Below, in pieces: positions 49,704 to 58,481 of a DNA stretch of 64,000 bases. Location of the stretch: positions 1-64,000 of the forward strand of contig NZ_FOLE01000011.1 of the NCBI RefSeq assembly GCF_900112255.1, given 5' to 3'. The notes beneath the pieces were generated by a model, which saw only the letters and a list, made by a program, of their open reading frames with translations, had not been told where the DNA came from and ran no database searches. Position 1 is the stretch's first letter; each line of letters opens with the position of its first letter. The translations under genes were made by a program, and so were the position numbers. This DNA comes from Flexibacter flexilis DSM 6793 (GTDB lineage Bacteria; Bacteroidota; Bacteroidia; Cytophagales; Flexibacteraceae).

Positions 49704-51605
49704 ATGAAATCAGGTATCAGGTATAAAATTTTTATTGGCTTTTTTACGCTTATCGCCATTTTCGTATTTAATGCAGCACTGAGCGTTTACACGCTGCGCG
49801 AGAGTGAGAACATCATTAAGAGAAACTCTGAAATTATTGACCCTTCGTTGGAAGGCATCAAGGAGTTTGAAAAACTAGTGATTCGCTCAAAAATGTACAC
49901 CACTAACTGGGTGTATTTACGTGAAAATGAGGAAGATAAGCAGTCTTTGAAGCAGTTGCATAACGTAGAATATCCTACGCTCAAAGAAAAGATAAAAGCC
50001 TTGATGCCTTATTGGGAAGACCGCCGTCAGACGGTGCGAATGGATTCTATTTTCCAAAAATTCGAAAAACTTTTGATTTTGGAGAAAGAAATCATGCAAA
50101 CGCTTGTATCCTTTGATGATTACGAAGATCCCATTAAAAAATTTACCGCTACAGGAACTATTGAAACCCAATTGATTCCTGCATCGTCAGTTGTATTGAA
50201 GGAGCTTTCGGTGCTATCTGATGCCAAACGTAAAGAAGTTGCTGCTTCTAAAGAGAAATTATTAGATTCTTTTGACGTGTTGCGTTGGATAATTATAGGT
50301 CTAGGTATTGCCCTTTCGGTGATTGGCGTAGTAAGAGCAACCCTTACGGCAAACTCTATTACACGCCCACTCAAATATATACAAGGTATTATCTTGCGTT
50401 TGGGTGTGGGTGAACTGCCAGAAGAAAGCAATCGCACTTTCAATAACGACGAAATCGGCGAAATGGCCAAAGCCGTAGAACAATTGGTGGCGGGCTTGCG
50501 TGCGACTTCTAATTTTGCTGAAAATATTGGTAATGGCAATCTAAAAGCCTCATTTACACCGCTTAGTGACGCAGATGTTTTGGGTAACTCGCTTTTGGAA
50601 ATGCGTTCTAACCTCCAAAAAGTAGCCGAAGACGATAAAAAACGTAACTGGGCTACAGAAGGCGTAGCGAAATTCTCGGAAATTCTGCGCCAAAACAACG
50701 ATAACATCAATAAACTTTCTGATGAAATCGTAGCCAATTTGGTGAAATATCTTGGTGCAAATCAAGGTGGCCTTTATATCGTAAACGAAGACGATACCAA
50801 CGACGAACCATATTTGTATTTGGCGGGCTGCTATGCTTGGGACAAAAAAAAATATATTGACCAAAAAATTGCTTACGGCGAAGGTCTGACAGGGCAATCT
50901 TGGCAAGAAAAAGATACGCTATTCATTACGGACGTTCCGCAAGATTATATTTCTATTACTTCTGGCTTGGGCGATGCTAATCCGACAAGTATCATTATCG
51001 TGCCGCTCAAAATAAATGAGCAAGTGTACGGGGTGGTAGAAATGGCTTCGTTTAATGTTTTCCAAGATTTTGAAATTGAATTTGTGGAAAAAATCGGCGA
51101 AAGCATTGCTTCTACGCTTTCGACGGCCAAAGTAAACGAACGTACAACCCGTTTGCTAGAAGAGTCGCAAATGATGACCGAGCAAATGAAGGCGCAAGAA
51201 GAAGAAATGCGTCAGAACATGGAAGAGCTTCAGGCTACACAAGAAGAAATGGAGCGTGCGCAGTTGAGTATTTCTCGCAAAGAGAAACTATTCGATTCTA
51301 CGATGGTGGTATTGGAGCTTGATAATTCATTTAGCATTACATCTGCCAACGAAATGGCCGATATAATGCTGGGTTATCGTTCGCGCGATCTGACAGGTTC
51401 TGCTCTTAAAGAGTTGATTTCTGACGAAACGTCTTTGTCTCAATTAAAATCCTCCCTTATGCTCGGCCAAGTTTGGCAAGGAACAACAGCTATTCGCAGC
51501 AGCAAAGGTGGTATTGTGAAAGTGAAATTAGTAGCAGGTTCGACTACTGACGAGTTTGAAAGCGAACACAGTTATTTGGTAATTATGCTTCGCTTAGATT
51601 CATAA
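49704..51605 (+). CDS. membrane sensor: four-helix periplasmic domain, HAMP, GAF, coiled coil, PAS
   Basis: 633 residues. TM1 about 9-28, a helical periplasmic domain to about 193, TM2 about 194-213 (IIIGLGIALSVIGVVRATL), then HAMP (SITRPLKYIQG, to about 270), a linker, GAF (about 320-480, with NQGGLYIVNED and VYGVVEMASF), a coiled coil (MTEQMKAQEEEMRQNMEEL) and a PAS-like end. There is no kinase, cyclase, phosphatase or chemotaxis signalling tip. Its GAF and coiled-coil part is shared with the two sensors at 56579 and 58482. It likely signals through the coiled coil to a partner protein not in the window. Confidence 0.85.
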   Translation: MKSGIRYKIFIGFFTLIAIFVFNAALSVYTLRESENIIKRNSEIIDPSLEGIKEFEKLVIRSKMYTTNWVYLRENEEDKQSLKQLHNVEYPTLKEKIKALMPYWEDRRQTVRMDSIFQKFEKLLILEKEIMQTLVSFDDYEDPIKKFTATGTIETQLIPASSVVLKELSVLSDAKRKEVAASKEKLLDSFDVLRWIIIGLGIALSVIGVVRATLTANSITRPLKYIQGIILRLGVGELPEESNRTFNNDEIGEMAKAVEQLVAGLRATSNFAENIGNGNLKASFTPLSDADVLGNSLLEMRSNLQKVAEDDKKRNWATEGVAKFSEILRQNNDNINKLSDEIVANLVKYLGANQGGLYIVNEDDTNDEPYLYLAGCYAWDKKKYIDQKIAYGEGLTGQSWQEKDTLFITDVPQDYISITSGLGDANPTSIIIVPLKINEQVYGVVEMASFNVFQDFEIEFVEKIGESIASTLSTAKVNERTTRLLEESQMMTEQMKAQEEEMRQNMEELQATQEEMERAQLSISRKEKLFDSTMVVLELDNSFSITSANEMADIMLGYRSRDLTGSALKELISDETSLSQLKSSLMLGQVWQGTTAIRSSKGGIVKVKLVAGSTTDEFESEHSYLVIMLRLDS

Positions 51606-51633
51606 TCAAACATTGGAAGCCAATAAATAATAA

Positions 51634-51670
51634 AGCGGGGCGCAAAATCAATTTGATTTTGCGCCCCGCT
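51634..51670. terminator. long terminator between the sensor and dxs genes
   Basis: 18-bp perfect arms (51634-51651 and 51653-51670) with one base between, containing GCGGGGCGC. Convergent genes lie on both sides. Confidence 0.9.
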
Positions 51671-51709
51671 CATATTTTGTATAGATAGCTATAGCTTTTG
51701 ACGTTATTA

Positions 51710-53644
51710 TTACACCGTTGCTTTTACTTTTTGTTTTTTAGCTGAAAGTTCGGCCATTTCGCGCGCGGCTTCGGCGATGCCTTCTGGGTCAAAGCCACAT
51801 TCGCGATGTAGTTCGATTTGCTCGCCATGCTCTACGATGCGGTCAGGAATACCCAAACGTTTGAGGCGTGCATTATAGCCATTGTCAGCCATAAATTCGA
51901 GTACGGCACTACCAAAACCACCTTGTACGCAGCCATCTTCCACCGTAATCACGCTGTCGAACTGCGTAAAGATTTCGTGCAAAAGTGCTTCGTCTAATGG
52001 CTTCACGAAACGCATATCGTAATGCGCTGGATTTAGGCCATCTTTTGCCAAAAGTTCGCAAGCCTGCAGCACATAGTTCCCGATGTGGCCAATGGTCAGA
52101 ATTGCAACTTTTTCGCCGTCTTTTACCTTACGACCTTGCCCGATTTGTAGGGCTTTCATTGGGCGTTTCCAGTCGGGCATTACGCCTTCGCCACGTGGGT
52201 AACGAATCGTAAAAGGCCCCTCGTATTGCGTAGCTGTAAACATCAGGTTGCGCAATTCCTCTTCGTTCATTGGCGAAGCGATAACCATGTTTGGGATACA
52301 ACGCATATACGCCACATCGTAAGCACCGTGATGCGTAGGGCCATCAGCACCCGCAAAACCTGCGCGGTCGAGGCAGAAAATAACTTGCAAATTCTGCAAA
52401 CAAACATCGTGAATTACTTGATCGTAAGCACGTTGCATGAACGAAGAATAAATGTTACAGAACGGAATCATGCCTTGTGTGGCCAAGCCTGCCGAGAAGG
52501 TTACGGCGTGTTGTTCGGCAATACCCACATCAAATGCGCGGTCTGGCATGGCGTTCATCATAATATTAAGCGAACAGCCCGATGGCATGGCAGGCGTTAC
52601 GCCCATGATTTTACTGTTTTGTTCGGCAAGCTCTACGATAGTGTGGCCAAAAACGTCTTGATATTTAGGCGGTTGTGGTTTATCGTAATGCTTTTTGCGA
52701 ATCTCTCCCGTGATTTTATCAAACTTGCCTGGTGCGTGCCATTTGGTTTGGTCTTTTTCTGCCAACGCATAACCTTTTCCTTTTACGGTAAGGCAATGCA
52801 AAATTTTAGGGCCAGGAATGTCTTTCAAATCATTGAGTACATTAACCAAATGATTGATGTCGTGGCCGTCCACAGGACCAAAATAACGCAATTTGAGCGA
52901 CTCGAAAAGGTTACTTTGTTTGAGCAAACTTGCTTTTAGTCCGCTTTCGATTTTGGAGGCAATATCCTGAGCATTAGGGCCAAAACGACTGATTTTACCC
53001 AAAATATTCCAAACTTCATCACGCATTTTGTTGTACGTGTGCGAAGTGGTAATGTCTGTCAAATAGTCTTTGAGTGCGCCTACGTTCGGGTCAATGGACA
53101 TACAGTTGTCATTGAGAATAATAAGCAAATTACTTCCCGAAACGCCCGCGTGATTCATGGCCTCGAAAGCCATGCCGCCCGTCATTGCACCATCACCGAT
53201 TACGGCAATGTGCTGACGTTCTGACTCATTTTTGTATTTGGAAGCTACTGCCATGCCCAAAGCCGCCGAAATAGACGTAGAAGAGTGTCCCACGCCAAAC
53301 GTATCGTAAACGCTTTCTTTGCGCTTAGGAAAGCCCGAAATACCATTGTACAAACGGTTGGTGTGGAATTGGTCGCGGCGACCCGTCAGGATTTTGTGCC
53401 CGTAAGCCTGATGCCCAACGTCCCAAATGAGTTGGTCGTCTGGCGTGTTAAAAACGTAGTGCAGTGCTACTGAAAGTTCTACCACACCCAAACTTGCGCC
53501 GAAGTGCCCGCCATAAACCGACACGTTGTCAATAATGAATTGGCGCAATTCGTCGCTTACTTGCAACAATTGACTTTTATCTAATTGCCTTAAATCCGCT
53601 GGGGAATTGATATTGGCTAATAGTTCTCCTGGTTTGATAAGCAT
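51710..53644 (-). CDS. dxs: 1-deoxy-D-xylulose-5-phosphate synthase
   Basis: 644 residues from the ATG at 53642-53644; the frame begins three codons earlier at a TTG. First enzyme of the non-mevalonate isoprenoid pathway, joining pyruvate and glyceraldehyde-3-phosphate on thiamine diphosphate. Signatures: GGHFGASLGVVELSVALH, WDVGHQAYGHKILTGR, GDGAMTGGMAFEAMNHAG (TPP site), and DRAGFAGADGPTHHG in the central domain. Full length. Alone on its transcript, as far as the sequence shows. Confidence 0.97.
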   Translation of the reverse strand: MLIKPGELLANINSPADLRQLDKSQLLQVSDELRQFIIDNVSVYGGHFGASLGVVELSVALHYVFNTPDDQLIWDVGHQAYGHKILTGRRDQFHTNRLYNGISGFPKRKESVYDTFGVGHSSTSISAALGMAVASKYKNESERQHIAVIGDGAMTGGMAFEAMNHAGVSGSNLLIILNDNCMSIDPNVGALKDYLTDITTSHTYNKMRDEVWNILGKISRFGPNAQDIASKIESGLKASLLKQSNLFESLKLRYFGPVDGHDINHLVNVLNDLKDIPGPKILHCLTVKGKGYALAEKDQTKWHAPGKFDKITGEIRKKHYDKPQPPKYQDVFGHTIVELAEQNSKIMGVTPAMPSGCSLNIMMNAMPDRAFDVGIAEQHAVTFSAGLATQGMIPFCNIYSSFMQRAYDQVIHDVCLQNLQVIFCLDRAGFAGADGPTHHGAYDVAYMRCIPNMVIASPMNEEELRNLMFTATQYEGPFTIRYPRGEGVMPDWKRPMKALQIGQGRKVKDGEKVAILTIGHIGNYVLQACELLAKDGLNPAHYDMRFVKPLDEALLHEIFTQFDSVITVEDGCVQGGFGSAVLEFMADNGYNARLKRLGIPDRIVEHGEQIELHRECGFDPEGIAEAAREMAELSAKKQKVKATV

Positions 53645-53941
53645 ATTAAGCAAATTTTATCAAAGCTCTAACAACTAACACGGGTCAGTTGTTTTGTATA
53701 GTGAAAATGTTTGCAAAGATTGCGGATTTTTTTTGAATTATCACCAAGTATTTTTACAATAACTTAACATACTATCAAGGCTTTGTCCTTAGTGAATAAT
53801 GTATTCGTAGCGAAATTCCGCAAAGAAATGACCTGCTATTTTGCAGTGTTTTTATGGTGCAATCATGCTTGTTAGGATTTGTTGGAAAATAAAGAAGCCT
53901 TTTATCTTAAATAAATTTTAAGTAAAAATTCAGGTATGATA

Positions 53942-53974
53942 TTGATGCTAAAATGCGTTTACTTAATACTTTTG
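53942..53974 (+). promoter_or_regulatory. promoter for dnaG
   Basis: TTG at 53942-53944 and TACTTTTG at 53967-53974 (exact -7 box), 28 bases ahead of the GTG start. The gap 53645-53941 holds nothing else I can identify, apart from an undetermined dxs promoter. Confidence 0.6.
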
Positions 53975-54002
53975 TGCCTTTTTAGTCAAAACAAAACTGT
54001 CC

Positions 54003-55994
54003 GTGAGAATTTCCCAAGAAACAGTAGAACGAATCCAGCAAACCGCCGATATTATCGAGGTGATAGGGGATTTTGTGCCACTGAAAAAGAAGGGAAAAGA
54101 CTATACGGCTTGTTGCCCGTTTCATAACGAAAAAACACCTTCATTTTATGTGTCGCCTGCGAAGGGGATTTATAAATGTTTTGGTTGCGGCAAGGCTGGC
54201 GATACCATTCGCTTTGTGATGGACATCGAAAGCCTGAATTATGGCGAGGCTTTGCGCTATTTGGCCAAAAAATATGGCATCGAAATAGAAGAAGATGCCG
54301 CGCCGCTCAGTGCCGAGCAGCAGCAAGCCCAATCCGAACGCGAAAGCATTTTTATTGCCCTGAATTTTGCCAAAAACTTTTATGCAAATCAGCTTTCGCA
54401 GCATCCCGACGGCCAAGCCTTAGGCCTAACGTATTTGCGCGAACGTGGATTTTTGGACAAAACGATACAGGCTTTTGAACTCGGATACAGTTCGGATACT
54501 TGGGACGGGCTTTTACAAGCGGCTAAAAAACAAGGCTTTACGGCGGATATTTTAGAAAAATCTGGTTTGCTGATTCGCCGCGACGATGGCCGCGAGTACG
54601 ACCGTTTCAGAGGCCGCGTCATGTTCCCGATTCATAACACAAGCGGGAAAGTGATTGGTTTTGGCGCACGGATTTTGGGTTCGGACAAAAATCAACCCAA
54701 ATATATCAACTCGCCCGAAACGGAAGTTTACAATAAAAGCGAAGTGTTATTTGGTTTGTTTCAGGCCAAAAACGCGATTCGTCAGGCCGATAATTGCTAT
54801 TTGGCCGAAGGTTATACCGATGTTATTTCGTTGCATCAGGCGGGCGTGGCCAATGTGGTGGCCTCGTCGGGTACGTCGCTGACTGCCGAGCAAATCCAAC
54901 TTATCAAACGATACACGCACAATGTTACGGTGCTTTATGACGGCGATTGGGCAGGTATCAAAGCCTCGTTGCGCGGTATTGATATGCTTTTGGAGGCTGG
55001 CCTGAATGTACGCGCCATTACGTTCCCCGACGGCGACGACCCCGACAGTTATTTGCGCAAAGTGGGAGGTTCGGCGTTTACGGCTTATTTGCAGACTGCG
55101 GCCAAAGATTTTATTTCCTTCAAAGCCAGTTTGTTTGCGGAAGATGCCGCCCGCGACCCCATTCGCAAAGCTGAAATTATACGCGATATTGTGCAGAGTA
55201 TCAGCCTGATACCCGACCTTATCAACCGTTCGGTTTTCTTGAAACAATGCAGCCAGTTGCTGGGCGTAGAAGAAGAAATTTTGTTGGCGGAAAGCAATAA
55301 AATTATTCTTAAAAAACAGCAACAACAAAACCCCACGCATCGCCCAGCGGTGCAAGCAGGTACGCAAATTCCTGCCCCGCAGCCATCGCCAGAAATGCTG
55401 GACGAACAGGCATTTTTGGCCGAAACACAGCTTACTCCTGATGGCGTGAGCCGCGACAAAATAGGGGAGAGCATTCGCCTACAAGAGCGCGAAACCATGC
55501 GTTTTTTGTTGCAATATGCCGCCGCCGCTGTCTCGGAAGAATACAAATTGGGACAGTATGCCCTTGCGCAGTTGGAAGACATTGTGTTTGTTACGCCACT
55601 ATACAGCCGCATGATCGGGATTTTTAGGGAAGAAATGGCCAAAAACCATTTGCCCGACTACCAATTTTTTGTACGCTACTCGGACGAGGAAATACGACAA
55701 GAGGCCGCCTCTCTGATTGCCGAACGCCACGAACTTAGCGAAAGTTGGTTCAGTATGCACCACCTTTATACTGAGCACGAAAAAGACAATTTGGCATATA
55801 ACGCTTACAAACAAATTCTAAGACTTAAAGCAATGGTAGTCAAGAAATTAGTAAACGAAAAAATGCAACAAATTATACAGGCCGAACAGCAACAAGCCAC
55901 CGCCGAAACCGTCGAAAAATTATTGATGGAATACCAAGTGCTGCACAAGTTGGGAGCGGATATTAACAAAGAATTAGGCACAGTGATTAAGTAA
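54003..55994 (+). CDS. dnaG: DNA primase
   Basis: 663 residues, starting at GTG (54003). Makes RNA primers for replication. N-terminal zinc-binding CPFH...CFGCG (Cys38, His41, Cys59, Cys62), RNA polymerase-like core with YLAEGYTDVISLHQ (Toprim Glu) and VLYDGDWAGIKA (DGD, Toprim Asp pair), and a C-terminal helicase-contact region from about 450 with a Gln/Pro-rich linker. All metal-binding positions are present. No rpoD or rpsU neighbours, so the macromolecular synthesis operon arrangement is not kept. Confidence 0.96.
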   Translation: MRISQETVERIQQTADIIEVIGDFVPLKKKGKDYTACCPFHNEKTPSFYVSPAKGIYKCFGCGKAGDTIRFVMDIESLNYGEALRYLAKKYGIEIEEDAAPLSAEQQQAQSERESIFIALNFAKNFYANQLSQHPDGQALGLTYLRERGFLDKTIQAFELGYSSDTWDGLLQAAKKQGFTADILEKSGLLIRRDDGREYDRFRGRVMFPIHNTSGKVIGFGARILGSDKNQPKYINSPETEVYNKSEVLFGLFQAKNAIRQADNCYLAEGYTDVISLHQAGVANVVASSGTSLTAEQIQLIKRYTHNVTVLYDGDWAGIKASLRGIDMLLEAGLNVRAITFPDGDDPDSYLRKVGGSAFTAYLQTAAKDFISFKASLFAEDAARDPIRKAEIIRDIVQSISLIPDLINRSVFLKQCSQLLGVEEEILLAESNKIILKKQQQQNPTHRPAVQAGTQIPAPQPSPEMLDEQAFLAETQLTPDGVSRDKIGESIRLQERETMRFLLQYAAAAVSEEYKLGQYALAQLEDIVFVTPLYSRMIGIFREEMAKNHLPDYQFFVRYSDEEIRQEAASLIAERHELSESWFSMHHLYTEHEKDNLAYNAYKQILRLKAMVVKKLVNEKMQQIIQAEQQQATAETVEKLLMEYQVLHKLGADINKELGTVIK

Positions 55995-56091
55995 TAAAAA
56001 AAGTCTTTTAAGCTCTATTTTTTGTTTGTTTTTTGTGGTAATTTGGCTGCTATAATATTATATCACCAAACTAATTTAATACTGAAAAATT

Positions 56092-56490
56092 ATGGCAACA
56101 CACGCAACTCCGTTTGTGGTTTTTGAATTCAAACCAGAACAAAATGCAGTACACGCTACTTGGAAAGATACAACTGCAATGGCCACAGAAGACCAAATAA
56201 AAGAGAGTATGTTGGAATATGTAAAATTCATAGATACTTATCGTGCTCCCAATCTTCTTGTAAACGAAAAGGACATGAAATTTGAGTTTTCGCCATCGTT
56301 TCAGGCTTGGATGGACGAAAATGTTTCGGAAAAAGCCCGCAATATGGGTTCGGTTCGTTTTGCGTTTATTAAAAGTGAAGATTTTATTATTGGCTTGGCC
56401 GCTGAAATGGTCATGGAGCAAGTAGCTTCTAATGCGCCTGTTCGCTTTTTTGATAATGCCCAAGAGGCAGAAGCGTGGTTAATTTCTTAA
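56092..56490 (+). CDS. hypothetical cytoplasmic protein, STAS/SpoIIAA-like size
   Basis: 132 residues with alternating strands and helices (ATPFVVFEFKPEQNAVHATWK, then KESMLEYVKFIDTY, then NLLVNEKDMKFEF, ending DNAQEAEAWLIS). Length and pattern recall STAS/SpoIIAA-like proteins, such as the STAS-like DUF3478 group, that start with a beta-strand against a substrate-like acid; the ending NAQEAEAWL matches their usual finish. No enzyme motif. It lies ahead of a 22-bp terminator and is convergent with the sensor gene at 56579. A role linked to those sensors is possible but only by position. Confidence 0.6.
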   Translation: MATHATPFVVFEFKPEQNAVHATWKDTTAMATEDQIKESMLEYVKFIDTYRAPNLLVNEKDMKFEFSPSFQAWMDENVSEKARNMGSVRFAFIKSEDFIIGLAAEMVMEQVASNAPVRFFDNAQEAEAWLIS

Positions 56491-56511
56491 AAAAATGATC
56501 GATCTATAAGA

Positions 56512-56557
56512 AACACAAAGAAGTCCGAAAACTTTAGTTTTCGGACTTCTTTGTGTT
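56512..56557. terminator. 22-bp perfect terminator hairpin
   Basis: Bases 56512-56533 and 56536-56557 pair perfectly around TT, with core GAAGTCCG / CGGACTTC. It lies between convergent genes. Confidence 0.9.
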
Positions 56558-56578
56558 GGGTAAGTAATTGATTTTTAG

Positions 56579-58168
56579 TTAATGAGGCTGTGTTTGCAAC
56601 GCTGTGATTTGTTGAGCTTGGGCTTCTATTTTGGCTAATAAATCCTGTTCTTTTTTCTTGAATTGCGTAACGGCTTGCTGCATGATTTGATTGCGGCGTT
56701 CGATTTGTTCTTGGGTACGCGCTTTTTCTGTGGCTCGTACCTCTTCAATTTCTTTTTTTGCAGCCTGCAACTGCTCAATCATGGCTTCCATAGCGGCTTC
56801 TTTGGCTTGCATGATTTCGTTTTGGCGTTCGATTTCGCGTTGTTTGCGCTCCATTTCTTCTTGTGTAGCGGCGAGTTCCTCCATATTTTGGCGCATTTCT
56901 TCTTCCGCCGAACGCATTTCTTCTGCCTGTATTTGCGAAGTTTCTAGCAATTGTAACGTTTGTTTGTTGGTGCGATAGGCCTTGATATAACTGGCCAATG
57001 CCTCGCCACCTTTTTCCATAAATTCGATTTGGGCGGCAGTTAGCTCTTTAAAAGAGGCTACCTCTATAATACCTTCTACTTCTCGGTTATAAATGAGTGG
57101 TACGATAGCCAAAAACGATGGCGTAGCATCGCCCAGACCCGAAGTGATGCGCACGTAATCTTGTGGAAGTTTCTTGAGGCGTGTCGTTGTTTTTTCTAAA
57201 TAACATTGCCCCACTAACCCTTGCCCTATTTCTATGCGTTGTTGCTCGGCGTGTTTTTTGCGGTCGTAAGCGTACACAGCTTTTAGGGAAATATAAGGCT
57301 TGGTGCTATTTTTATCATCAAAGGCGATTTCATAAAAAGCACCTTGATTTGCATTTAAATATTTGATAATGAAAGACAAAATCTTGTCATTCATACTGCT
57401 GCCGTTCTCTTCTTCACGTGTCAGGGCCGTGAGTTGGGCCACGCCGTTGCTTACCCACGTGCGCGACTGTTCGTCTTCGCGGGCTTTCTGTACTTCGGAC
57501 AAAGTATTTTTGAGTGTTGCTTCCGACTCTTCCATTTGCGTTTGCTTTTCGGCCAACGAATTAACCAACATCATATTATTTTCTTCTGACGCAATCACAA
57601 AATTTTGTTGTAAAATCAGTGCCGACACAATCGCTAAAATACCCGTAGCCGTGCACATAAGCGTGTATTCGGTACTAAATACAAACTTTAAATCAATGCC
57701 TTCTGTGTTATTAAAAAGTGGTTCATAAACTTTAAAGGTAAATAGCGCAATACTAATTGCTATCACTCCAGCAATTTGAATTGTCCTCTCGCGGTGGTCA
57801 AACAAGGCAAACGTAAAGGCTAAAAAGGCAAATGCCATTCCCCAAAGCCCATAAGGGGGAGCTGTTTCGTGTTGCGAAAAATAAGCTCCAGAAATCATGA
57901 CAACTGAAAAAGGGGTAAAAACCACGGCCATTCTGGCGGCAATATGTTGACCAATGTGGTTGAGCACTGGAGCTAATACAAACGCAGCTGTTGCTAAGCC
58001 AATGAGCCAGAGCAACGGATACATGAATAAGTAAATAACTACAGTAAAGGCGATACAAACAGGAATGAAAATGAGTGCTATCGTATTGGATAGGCCAATT
58101 TTGGCATTGAGCCAATCAGGGTTTTTGTCCGAAATGCCTGCGTTTTTGATGAGATGTACGATGTTCAT
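56579..58168 (-). CDS. multi-TM GAF coiled-coil sensor without output domain, copy 1
   Basis: 529 residues from the ATG at 58166-58168, which aligns with the start of its paralogue at 59969; the frame is open to 58261. About six TM helices (to residue 190), a coiled coil (EKQTQMEESEATLKNTLSEV), GAF (about 235-390, with NANQGAFYEIAFDD and DYVRITSGLGDATPSFLAIV), then a long coiled coil (EEMRSAEEEMRQNMEELAAT) running to the C-terminus. No kinase, GGDEF or methyl-accepting domain. The C-terminal helix probably docks a partner. It is about 60% identical by eye to the gene at 58482. Confidence 0.82.
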   Translation of the reverse strand: MNIVHLIKNAGISDKNPDWLNAKIGLSNTIALIFIPVCIAFTVVIYLFMYPLLWLIGLATAAFVLAPVLNHIGQHIAARMAVVFTPFSVVMISGAYFSQHETAPPYGLWGMAFAFLAFTFALFDHRERTIQIAGVIAISIALFTFKVYEPLFNNTEGIDLKFVFSTEYTLMCTATGILAIVSALILQQNFVIASEENNMMLVNSLAEKQTQMEESEATLKNTLSEVQKAREDEQSRTWVSNGVAQLTALTREEENGSSMNDKILSFIIKYLNANQGAFYEIAFDDKNSTKPYISLKAVYAYDRKKHAEQQRIEIGQGLVGQCYLEKTTTRLKKLPQDYVRITSGLGDATPSFLAIVPLIYNREVEGIIEVASFKELTAAQIEFMEKGGEALASYIKAYRTNKQTLQLLETSQIQAEEMRSAEEEMRQNMEELAATQEEMERKQREIERQNEIMQAKEAAMEAMIEQLQAAKKEIEEVRATEKARTQEQIERRNQIMQQAVTQFKKKEQDLLAKIEAQAQQITALQTQPH

Positions 58169-58409
58169 GGCTAAATGAAATGTGTTTGGTTTGAAGTGAA
58201 ATAAAGTTACTAGTAATACAATAGTAAATGTTAAATATTCGGCTAGTGCTATTGATTGCACGGCGAAATTTATGTTTATTTCGGTTAAATAAATTTATTG
58301 TGTTTTCTATTTTTTCTTCTAATACTCAATATAAAAAAATATTTTAAATGAAATATTGATAAAAATCAAGTGTTCGGCTAATAAGTGAAGCGATAGCACC
58401 ACGACAAAA

Positions 58410-58442
58410 AAATAGGTTTTGGCCAACGACCAAAACCTATTT
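58410..58442 (-). terminator. terminator of the copy 2 sensor gene
   Basis: AAATAGGTTTTGG / CCAAAACCTATTT (58410-58422, 58430-58442), seven-base loop, 40 bases past the stop at 58482. Confidence 0.85.
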
Positions 58443-58481
58443 GCTCTCCATACATCTCTCTCTACTCTAATTCAAACATTT

